From assembly GCA_902805475.1 (NCBI GenBank), contig CADCSX010000025.1:1364001-1428000 (forward strand): a stretch of 64,000 nt of DNA, written 5' to 3'. The notes beneath the pieces were generated by a model. The model made no database searches, was not told where the DNA came from, and saw only the letters and a list, made by a program, of their open reading frames with translations. The DNA is from Entonaema liquescens. Its lineage: Eukaryota; Ascomycota; Sordariomycetes; Xylariales; Xylariaceae. Position 1 is the first letter of the stretch, and each line of letters opens with the position of its first letter. The position numbers were made by a program, and so were the translations under genes. Of this stretch, positions 54,710 to 64,000 are shown piece by piece.

Positions 54710-56251
54710 TGTAATGTTACACTTTCTCTGCCGAGGATTGGTTTATTTGGGATATGTATCTGTTGATAAGATGTAAAATCACCGTGCCCTTTTATATTTG
54801 ACCGGTATTCGAAAGGTACATTGCGCAAATAGCGGGCGGACAATCACACCGACCGGGTAACATCACGGAATTACTAAGCTTCAAAGTGAACTAGCTAATA
54901 AAGGATTACAAACCCCGTCTTTTATTAGCTCTATAAGGCTAGTTGCCCAAGCTAAGGTATTAGCAGAATGAAGTTTTATATTTCCCTATTTGATTAATCG
55001 CTATTATTACATAATTCAAGGTTGAAATATACGGTAGTTACCCAGTCTAAACGGCCTTACTTTTTGTTCCACTTTAACCGCATTGATAAAGCATACCTAA
55101 TTAAATAGAAATTAAATAGAAATTAAATAGAAATTGAATAGAAATGAATAGATTTAAATATCATGTTCTCGACGAGATAATGACAAAGACCTGTGATATG
55201 GCGTAGCTTTGTCGGAGTTGAACCTTTGCTTAAATATCAGGGCTGGCTATCATGTCTATCTTTCATTGAAGCAATTAACTTTCTATCCAAGATCCAAGTC
55301 ATCTCGGCCAACAATCCAGCAAACTGTCAACTGGAAGCTACAGGGACCACAGAAATACATAGTGTGAATCTTGGATGTAGTTAATTGCCACCAGTGTGAG
55401 AAACGGAAAGTCTGCTAGTGCAATATGCCATTGGATAGAAAACCTATATGAGCATTTCGCAGTTATCACGCGTTTCACTTCGCAAGCGCTACACCTCCTG
55501 TCAAAACACGAGAGTTTAGCAGTTTAAAAAAGCAAGAATTAAGAAGAATGAAGAATTAAGAATTAAGAATACAACTACAAAAGTCGCAGTGTAAGATATT
55601 TCTGTGTGGAACAGCCAGTGTGTCAAAAGACAGATCATACTGGCACTCCAGCACTGAATGACTCCTTGGTTCATGTAAAACTCCTAAAAACTCCTAAACT
55701 TTACCATTATTACCATTATCCCATCCAGCCTTCCTGCTTCGGTTTAGTTAACGATCTTTCCAGCAGGGTTAAGTTTCTTATGTCGGTCGACCTTGCTGGC
55801 ATTTAGCCCTATCTCCTTGTTTGCAACATTCACTCTCCTTATCTTCCCATCGCCTTAGGAATGCACCCATCTGACTAGGTTCTTATCGACTCATCATCGT
55901 GTCAAGATATACTTGATCCTGGGTAGTTTCGACTTGGGCCTACCTGCGTTGGATATTCAATATCTATTATTTGAAGCTTGGAAAAGGAACAACATATGCA
56001 CTGAATTGGTTTACTTATTCAGGCAACAAATCAGGCCCATACTCACTAGCCATACTAGAAAGAAACATCTAGGCATCATTGCGTGTGCCATTAAACTTTG
56101 GTTAATTGGCCTACCGACATACAAGCATCTCTTATAACCTCACAGTACAAACCCGCAATTTCCATCTTGCATTTGGTAGAAAGCCCCAAGCGCCTAAACT
56201 GCTGCAATCCAACTTCCAGGACTAGGTACATCCACATAGGCAATCACCAAT
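54710..56251. other. AT-rich intergenic, no supported gene
   Basis: It contains an 11-bp tandem repeat at 55101-55150 and an imperfect AAGAATTAAG repeat near 55535-55572. Short frames look random. Confidence 0.5.
55101..55150. repeat. Tandem 11-bp repeat TTAAATAGAAA
   Basis: Three perfect copies, one with a single change, and a partial copy. Confidence 0.85.
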
Positions 56252-56668
56252 ATGGCTCGCCAGGAAGAACCGATACCTCAACCATCTAAAGTGCAGGAGG
56301 CAGGGGAAAAATTACGGAAAGCCAGAGAAATGTTGCTTTTCAAGGTTTCCGATAGAAAAATGATGATAATCCAGGATAGCATAAGTAATAGACCACGATC
56401 GAAATATGCCCTTCCTTTTTCGCATAATTTAGCTACTGCTTCACCGAATCGGACCGACAACGCAGACAATGAAGGGGATGAGACAGAAACGTGGCAGGGT
56501 TTAGTAGGGATGACACCTCGCCGCCTCCTACCATCACCTCAGGAAGAGTCAAGGCAACCCTTGGAACCGGCTAAGCGCACGTGGGATCTATGGAGTGGCG
56601 GGGCGGCAAACCAGGCTCTAAGGAACGTGAAGCACGCTACAAAGCGGCAAAGGAGGCTCTTCGAATAG
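56252..56668 (+). CDS. Unknown protein ORF, overlaps the next ORF in another frame
   Basis: 138 codons from MARQEEPIPQPSKVQEAGEK. It is hydrophilic and helical at the start (KLRKAREMLLFKVSDRKMM) and later low in order (TDNADNEGDETETWQ, LLPSPQEESRQPLEPAKR). I do not recognise a family. It overlaps the following frame by about 80 bases. One gene read in two frames (a frameshift near 56,570-56,600 or an unseen intron) is as likely as two genes. Confidence 0.4.
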   Translation: MARQEEPIPQPSKVQEAGEKLRKAREMLLFKVSDRKMMIIQDSISNRPRSKYALPFSHNLATASPNRTDNADNEGDETETWQGLVGMTPRRLLPSPQEESRQPLEPAKRTWDLWSGGAANQALRNVKHATKRQRRLFE

Positions 56669-57222
56669 TCGCACCACCTGTGGCCAAGTTTTGGCATGAC
56701 CATAGTAAGGTCCCGTATAAATATGAAGAAGACGACTTCATGAAGATGGCAGATCAGCCGTGCCGCGGAGACTCCATCGATAATTGCACCGAGATCATTA
56801 TCCGACATTGGCGCTTTCAGAAACGTAACAGGGATATCATGAGGCTCAATGGACAAAGGAGACGACTCTGCAATCACCACTATATCAGCAGGTTAGATAT
56901 TCTCGCCCGAGCGCTGTCTAAGGAGACAGACAAGTTCTTCTGCGCGCTTGATAAGAGAACAATAGATCATAAAGTCCAGAGCAAGCAGAGATCCAAAAAG
57001 CACAAGAAATGGAACAAAGCTCGGGTGGAACAAGGCCACGGTAAATATCCTGGACTGGCACGCGGCTTGCCGTCTCCTCTCCGAAACGAGCTCCGGTTCG
57101 ATGAAGAGGACCAATCCTCATCCAAGACCGACGAGGCGGACAAAGACTATCCTGACCTAGAGACGTGGGTAAAGCAACTCGAAGTATGGGGAGCTGAAAA
57201 TGTTGACGGTGTGGAATGGTGA
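56590..57222 (+). CDS. Unknown basic protein ORF, 210 aa
   Basis: The first ATG of the frame is 56590 (MEWRGGKPGSKEREARYKAA). The sequence looks like genuine protein: ALRIVAPPVAKFWHDHSKVP, DNCTEIIIRHWRFQKRNRDI, then a Lys-rich stretch (KQRSKKHKKWNKARVEQGHG) and an acidic C-terminus (YPDLETWVKQLEVWGAENVD). There is no signal peptide or known domain. It may be the main part of a gene whose 5' part is the preceding overlapping frame. It lies 827 bp from the 3' end of the polyketide synthase gene. Confidence 0.5.
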   Translation: MEWRGGKPGSKEREARYKAAKEALRIVAPPVAKFWHDHSKVPYKYEEDDFMKMADQPCRGDSIDNCTEIIIRHWRFQKRNRDIMRLNGQRRRLCNHHYISRLDILARALSKETDKFFCALDKRTIDHKVQSKQRSKKHKKWNKARVEQGHGKYPGLARGLPSPLRNELRFDEEDQSSSKTDEADKDYPDLETWVKQLEVWGAENVDGVEW

Positions 57223-58049
57223 CAATATGCAGTCAAATATAAGAGGACAATGGTTTCAAGACCAACTGTACCTGAGCTGGTTCTCCTAGTGGATAAGGGG
57301 GCTGTGATAGCACCCGACTACCTATTAGTTCCCTCCTTATATATACTACTATTGGCCTCATTCTCAAATATTGGATTAATATATCAGCACTTAGTTGTAT
57401 TTTCATATGTACCTAACTTATAAGCGCACATGACAATATATGGGATGGGCTAGGTAGTTACTTATTAGTTCATCAGGCGGGATCTGTTTTATTTTCCTTT
57501 ATTATTACTCTAAATTCTACATATAAAAATGAGATATTGAAGTTACTGTAAATATTTGAACATAGTATGGATTCTATAGTTGCTACCTAGGTATTGAAGT
57601 AGATTTAATATAATACCTGTGAGCGAAGACAGCGATCTACCTAAGTACATACGAATTTGATCCTGTGTTACCATCTGCAGGGCGACCAATGAACGCTCGC
57701 CCTACACTAGCGAGATGCCTATTTCGGTAATCCCCCTCACAATCTACCCCCCGGGCTGGGTGTAGAGGTATTAATATTAATTCTCCGGGGAAAAACTGAT
57801 ACGTCTATTCGTAGTTTTCTATATATAGAATTTTCTGCATTTCCTAGTTGACGATTAAGATAATTCTAGCGATATTATCACTCGACTCAGTCATTTCCCG
57901 AGAAATAAAAGCACGGCAATCAATAAGGATCTAACCAAATTTATAACTGGGTAAGAAATATCCCGTCCTCTAAGAAGCTACAATAATACAATAAGATAAA
58001 TACTCCTAACACATCGCTTAACTCCAGATCCGTCTATTACACATACCAT
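57223..58049. other. AT-rich intergenic between convergent genes
   Basis: No gene is seen. It holds an exact TACCTAGGTA at 57584-57593. Confidence 0.5.
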
Positions 58050-61000
58050 CTAAACGCCGCTAGCATGCCGAGATAGGAAAACATAGCCATCGTCAACCGC
58101 CCGAACGGCCTCGTCGTTCCCCTCGTGGCTGCGATACATGTCAAACAAATGCGCAGCATTGTTTATAAGTCGCAACTCCGACTCCACGCCCTGGCCGCGC
58201 AGCTCGTCGGCTGTCCGCTGCGCTTGCTGCCAGGGGATCAGGTCGTCTTCGTACGGGTGCACGAGGAATGTCGGCGTGCGGTAGCTGCCGTCCCGGATGT
58301 GCGCGAGCGGGCTGATGGCTTGTACCTGCGCCGCTGTGGGTGCTGGGAGTTGTGAGGTGCCGTTCTTTTTGAGGCCGTGGACTAGCACGGGGACTGTCTG
58401 CCCGTGCCAGTTCATGTGCAGGACGATGCGCGAGCGCGCGTCGTTCTTGGCCATCCAGCCACCGGCCGCGCGTGTTCCCGTAGGGGGGTTATACGCCGTG
58501 ATAGGCGAGTCCTGTACCCCGTCTAATAAGTTGTACGTTTCAGCCATGACGGCATCTCCGTAAGGCTTATTCTCTCGCGACCAGGATTCGTCCTCGTAGT
58601 CGGTAGGACAGTAAAACGCTAAGATAGCTTGCGGCGGCTGTATGCCTGCTGCAGGGGCGCTCCAGCCTAGACTAAGGGCTAGAGTACCACCTGTAGACCA
58701 GCCGACTGCGACTACGCGACTGCCGTCAATTCGGATATCGGATCGCTTTCGGGATAGGGACGGCAGTGTGTTGCGCGCCCATCCTAAAGCGTCGCGGATA
58801 TCTGTTATGGGACCCTCTTCTAAGGTGGTTTCGGGGCAGAGGCGGTAATCGACGCTGACGGGAACGAAGCCGGCGTCGAGTAAGATCTGAGTTTGCTTCG
58901 GACGTATGTCTTTCCTTGATAGCATTACGTGACCTCCGCCATGGACCATCAAAGCTACACTCCTTCGTAATTAGTAAAGGGAAAGGCGAATAAAGGGAGC
59001 TGGCTAGTGTGTCTTACCAACGGGTCGCGCATCATTACTGGTTTGTATTGTTGATGGATAGTATATATCGGCCTGCAATGGTAGAGAACCAGCGTGCTTG
59101 AATACCACTGTTTCTTGAGTCTCGGGAACTATATCTAGCTCCTGATCCGAGTCGCTAACTTCTGGACTCGATAGTTGGGCCGTTGGTGATGCTGCTATGA
59201 TGCGCAAGATTTTACTCTCCGGGCTAGAACCAGCTGACCAGTCGACCCATTGGAAACCAGATGCCAGGAGCTTCTTCTTCCACTGCGCCGCGGGAATAAG
59301 CGCATGAGTGCGGCCATCTTCGAACAGCCACCATCCCTCGACTAGGCCCCAGATGAGGTCGTAGGCAAAGAGGTTTTCCTCGTTTTCGAGGAGACATAGC
59401 AATCCGTCGTCACGTAGCAGGCGTCGCAGGTTGGTGCAAGACCGAACAAGATCCGAAGTCGCATGGATACAATTGGTTGACAGGATCAGGTCGTATTTTC
59501 CCTGGAGCTCTGCGGGAGGCTCCTTTTCGATATCTACAGTCGTGTATTCCATGAAAGAATATTGGGCGAATTTCCGCTTGGCTGCGGCGACAAGTGATTT
59601 CGAGACATCTGAGAATGTATACACGACCTTGTCCTTCGCATCACTATTGGAAAACATGTCAACCAAAGTCTTAGTCGTTCCGCCGGTGCCGCCACCGACT
59701 TCGAGGATGCGGATCTCTCGTCTGCCTTGGAATTGCTCGCATACGTTGTGCAAGAACCGCGTAAGGTAGCTTGTGGCGCTGCGGAATAGGGGTGCGGTAG
59801 CGTACACATCCGCCATCAACTTGCGCGCCTCAGCATCGCCGAATAGAAGAGCCAACGGATCTAACCGACCTGCAAGGCAATCGGCCACGCGGGGACCAGA
59901 GTTACGCAGGAGCCGGTGTTCAATTGCGTAGTCGGGGAATTTCTGGATAATGGCGTCGTATAATTCCTGGGCTGACCCACGCGGCGCATCGTGGTCTGTT
60001 CGAATGGCCTTGCTGTTTTCAAGTGTGATCAATCTCGCGTCTTCTAGGATTCTGTGCATTTGTGCCACGAGTTTCGCGTGCTTTGGCACGTATTCGAAGT
60101 CGGGTAAATGTTCTCCGGCACGAAGCGTACGTATATCACAGCCTAGGGCGGCGAATGCTTCGATGGTGTAGGCAACGACTAGTTCCGCTTGGAATGGGTA
60201 GACAGTCTCGCGGAAACCTAAGAAGCCGTTGTTCTTCGCGTCCTCATCGAAAGTATTCCTGTTTACAGAAAGCCAGTCACTGGCGACAGCTGCAAGGCCT
60301 TCATCATCTGCAGGCTCTTGGCTATCTTCTTCTCCATAGTCTGCGTGGGTGTTGGTCACCTCATTTGGTCTCGTCGGTTCGCTCTGTGTCTCTGGTACCG
60401 CGGGGGTGGGAGTAGATGATTCCCCTCCTAGGATCCGAATCAGGGACTGGACATCGGTCAGATCCTGCATGTCGTCAATAGATAGTGTCACACCAAAGTG
60501 TTTCTGGATCTCGCTAGATATCTCAGTGATCATTAGCGAGTCAACGCCCAGATCGGCTAAGTCAGCGTCCGGTTGAACCTCCTCAACGCTCATTCCGAAG
60601 ATGTCGCTCAACATTTTGCGGACCGACAGGCTGACCTCGGAGGTGGCGGAGGTAGTAGCATTGGCTTCGAGGTTATTTGCCGTCGTAGTTTGATTAACAT
60701 ACTGCGTTGTCTCGTTAGAAGCAGGGGCTGGCGGCGGCACGGCGTCCGTGAAGATATTATCGGTGGTTGGCGGAAGCGAAGAGGGTTTAGATGGCGCAGG
60801 GGCGGTTGTGTTTCCGTTTATCTTAGACAGAACTCTTCGTAGCGAGGTTAGAGATACCTGGGTGAATTCGGCTCCCAGGAAAGCTAGAACAACAGAGCCT
60901 GTCGCCGGGTCTAAGACGAATACGTCGTTGACGAGCGTATTCTTGCCCTTGGTCGCCATGTTGGAATACACTTTCCATGATCGCGTCTTGGAAGATGTCT

Positions 61001-64000
61001 CTTGACTAATTTCCTGCAGTAACGAGTCACTCCATAGCACTTCCCCAATGGCATTACACACAGAGACGTCGTCATCGCCACCGCTTCCTTGTAAGCAATT
61101 CACATGGATGCCAGCGACCTGCAAAAAATTGTCAACAGCTAGGGGGTCGGAAGTCGCAGAAGCAAGAATATCTGCTTCAGTACCACGTGGCATGAGTATA
61201 TCACCAACGACCTCTCCGTCGAAAGCGATCGTGTTTCGGACGCCCTTATAGTATGGGGCATACGTGACAACTCGGTTAAATATCTTGTATAATATATCGC
61301 CAGCAAGCCGATTCGCCTCAGGACTCGATGCAATTTGGTCATACCGAGATTTTCCTAGTAGGCGCCCGAGAGTCTGGAAGCGTGCGGATGCTACATCCAC
61401 ATCAAGAAGGGCTATGGTACCTTGGGCGTGGTTGGTACGCTGAGATGGCGATGCAGGCCGGTCTCCCGTTTCAGGGGTCGAGAAGAAGCGGAACGACCAT
61501 TTCGTACCGCTACTTTCCTGTTTAAGGCTAACTTGGAGGGATCCATTAGGCTTTAGTCCTAAGGGAGAAAGGATGTGCATATTCTCTATTTGAGGAACTT
61601 GAGAGTTTTTCTTCGCCTCGGCACCTTGAAGAAGTTTGGCAGCTCGGATGGCTAACTCGAAGTATAAGCCTGCCGGACACAAGCTTTGGCCAACAACTGC
61701 GTGGCCTTTGACGCTTAGCTCGAAAACTTCGTGCGAGGCATCGACAGCGAATATGGCTTCTCCATCCACATCTCCGAGTTTGCGTATTAATTCTCGCGGA
61801 CCCGTAGTAGGTGGCGGCGTTTCGACTGCGGCTTGTGGTCCGTAAGATCGGAATTGTATCCAATGTTTCGCCTTGGCGAACTGGTAAGGAGGTAGATCCA
61901 ACCATTTATATTGACCCGTCTGTGTGCCATGGAATGCCCAGAAGTCTACATTAGACCCAGCTCCCCAAAGTCCAGAAGCAGCTTTAGCAAGACTACTCCA
62001 AGGGTTAGCTTTACCTAAGTCGATTGATAGAAATACGTCTTTATCACTGCCTCGTGTGTTTGGTAGTGCCCGGCGGACCATTCCAATAATAGGCGATACG
62101 GAACCAGCCTCGAGCCAGACGGATGACGGACTCTGGCTGGCGATCCTTTGGACGGCATCGCCGAAATGGACTGGTTCGCGTGTGTGTCCCGCAATCTTAG
62201 CCCCGTCAATACTGGTCCAACTCTGATTGGGGGAGCACGTCTCTACGTGGATTGATGGCTTCCTCCAAGTGAGAGTTGAGGCTAAAGCTTGGAGTTCTTC
62301 TAGAATGGGATCGGCAAGACGAGAGTGATACGCATGGCTGTTAGCCAGTCGGACCGTTTTCAGGCCCGGCGTTTCTTGGCAAACCTTCTCGGCAGCGTCC
62401 ACAGCTGCTTTGTTACCAGCGAGTACGATGTTTCGCGGCCCGTTGTAGCAGGCCACGTCAATAGGTTGGTTTTTGGTGACAGTTTTGACTAGGCTATCAA
62501 GGCGCTCCGCGTCGCCCTCAATCGCCAACATGACTCCAGGGTCTTCACCCCAGAGTTTCTCCATTAAGCGAGCCCGACCCGTAACCAGGCGGAGGCCATC
62601 AGTAAGGTCTAGGCTGCCGGCTACAACAAGTGCTGTTAATTGGCCAAAGCTATGACCTACTAGATTGCTTACTTGTAGCCCAGCATCCAGCCAGGCACGA
62701 GCGCTTGCATACTGCACTGAGAAGAGCATGGCGTGTAGGAAGACCAGGTCATCCACAGGAGCCGGGTCAAATATGCGCGGGAAGAACGATGGCAAGCCCA
62801 GAGCGCGACCTGCTTCATTGCACCTTTCGAGGTGAACCCGCAGTAGGGGTGTATTCTGGACGAGATCCCTCGAGAGGTAGATGCTACGACCTGTCTGGCC
62901 TCCAAAGCAAAGCACTGCCGGTGCTGGCCACTGCGTTGCAGCTGTCTTCTTTTTCTTGTCTACGCTTCTCTGAGAGATGGAGCGTGAGCCAGAGGTAATA
63001 GCTTCGAGATCTTGCCGGAGAGCAGGAAGACTAGCGGTGGTCCATGTTGAAGCATATTCGAATGTCCTGTTTTGCTTGCGAGCAAGATTGAACGCCACAT
63101 CGCCCATTTTAATCGAGGGATTTCGGTCTAAGAATGCTTTCAGTGCGGCGCTATACGCACGAACACTTTCTGGTGTCTTCGCCGAAATGAAAATCGGATA
63201 TTCGATCTTGCTATTCTCGGATATTTGAGAGATACCATCTTCAGTCGTGGTGTTGCGGCGATGCTCTCGAACAACGATCGCGGCATTGCTTCCAGCCGCT
63301 CCGTAGTTGTTGATAAGGGCCGCTCGCCTGGTACTCGTGTGCCATGGACGAGCCTGTGCGGCAATAGCCATCTTGTCTGGCTCCAAGGCGGGAATCTTCG
63401 GGTTGAGGCGAGTGAAATTGGGTTGCTTCGGGATGGTACCATACTGCATCATAAGGAGTGTCTTGATAACACCAGCCACTCCTGACGCGGCTTCGGTATG
63501 GCCGATAACATCCTTAACTGATCCTATTACGAGATCTTGTGTGCGATTGGGACTACCGAATGCGCTTCGTATGCTGGCACACTCAATAGGGTCACCCACG
63601 GGGGTTCCTACAATTCATCATTTGTTAGCATGTTTTCAAAGTAATATGTGACGAATCCTGCACAATTCAGGGGTTGGAATATTTCAGCTTACCCGTTCCA
63701 TGCGCCTCGACATAGGAAACTTCTGAAGGCAAAACTCCACCTCCAGCGAGAGCTTGAAGGTACAAGTCACTTTGCGACTGTGAGTCTGGCACGGTGATGG
63801 GACTGCAGCTAGAATTTTGGTTAACTGCTGTGCCGGTGATGGTGCCAAGAATATGATCGTTATCGGCTATGGCCTGTGCTAGAGGCTTGAGGACCAGCAC
63901 ACCGGCACCCTCACCGCGACAGTATCCATTTGCCTGAGCATCGAAAGCCCGCGAGGCGCCTGTCGTGTTTAAGAAAGAGGCAGCAGCCAGGTTCTGATAG
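58050..64000 (-). CDS. Non-reducing polyketide synthase (KS-AT-PT-ACP-CMeT-TE), N-terminal part beyond window
   Basis: Visible exons are 63693-64000 (open at the edge), 59018-63607 and 58050-58954, about 1930 residues. The KS half shows EAHGTGT (joined by splicing) and KDVIGHTEAASG with both catalytic histidines; its Cys lies outside the window. The acyltransferase has GHSFGQ (Ser near 62650). The product-template domain has VKGHAVVGQSLCPAG (His near 61703) and DNFLQVAGIHVN (Asp near 61133). A single ACP carries DLGVDSLM (Ser near 60539). The C-methyltransferase has EVGGGTGGTTK (near 59700). The last exon adds an alpha/beta-hydrolase with HGGGH, GWSTGG (Ser near 58697), YEDDLIP and NNAAHLFD. 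No KR, DH, ER or reductase domain is present. Such enzymes make C-methylated aromatic acids of the methylorsellinate type; the exact product is an inference. Confidence 0.93.

Noticed and set aside
59431..63651. Many short open frames on the plus strand opposite the PKS
   Set aside because: Antisense shadows of a 4.6-kb coding exon.

Overview
The window is nuclear DNA of a filamentous ascomycete (Pezizomycotina; the gene content would suit a Sordariomycete, but the class is an inference). The evidence is short GT-AG introns of about 45-130 bp with CTAAC/CTGAC-type branch sites, fungal-only families (HET domain, YTP1-like, DUF2293, DUF3425 bZIP, GT15 mannosyltransferase, YAT permease), and no operons or Shine-Dalgarno sites. 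I support about 27 protein genes, one short inverted-repeat element and several microsatellites. I recognised no tRNA, rRNA or CRISPR array. Exon boundaries were reconstructed by hand from splice signals, reading phase and family conservation.

Left part (1-20,000): the 3' part of a secreted GH93/BNR-type glycosidase, an S28 serine carboxypeptidase, a small unknown gene, a membrane-anchored M24 aminopeptidase, a LURP-one-related protein, a YTP1-like membrane protein, an unknown basic protein, a secreted PEBP-like protein with a 10-nt internal exon, an FMN-dependent alpha-hydroxy-acid oxidase gene carrying two 1-nt frameshifts, and a small secreted protein made of repeated modules.

Middle (20,700-36,900): a Ctr copper transporter and a ferric/cupric reductase are divergently arranged over a shared 1.1 kb promoter. 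They are followed by a HET-domain gene, an ALB1-like ribosome-biogenesis gene, a divergent pair of Golgi glycosyltransferases (GT15 and GT32), a DUF2293 gene, a GH43 endo-arabinanase, and a 311-bp MITE with 71-bp perfect terminal inverted repeats and a TA target duplication.

Right part (38,800-64,000): a cysteine-rich single-pass surface protein, an amino-acid permease, a two-HKD phospholipase-D-like protein, a secreted bicovalent-FAD carbohydrate oxidase divergent from a secreted 7-bladed lactonase (a plausible sugar-to-lactone-to-aldonate pair), an Rvs161/Hob3 BAR protein, a peptidyl-tRNA hydrolase, a bZIP factor with an unusual basic region and a pair of overlapping unknown ORFs. At the right edge lies most of a non-reducing polyketide synthase (KS-AT-PT-ACP-CMeT-TE). 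Its SAT domain and the KS active-site cysteine would lie beyond the window. It probably marks one border of a secondary-metabolite cluster that continues past 64,000.
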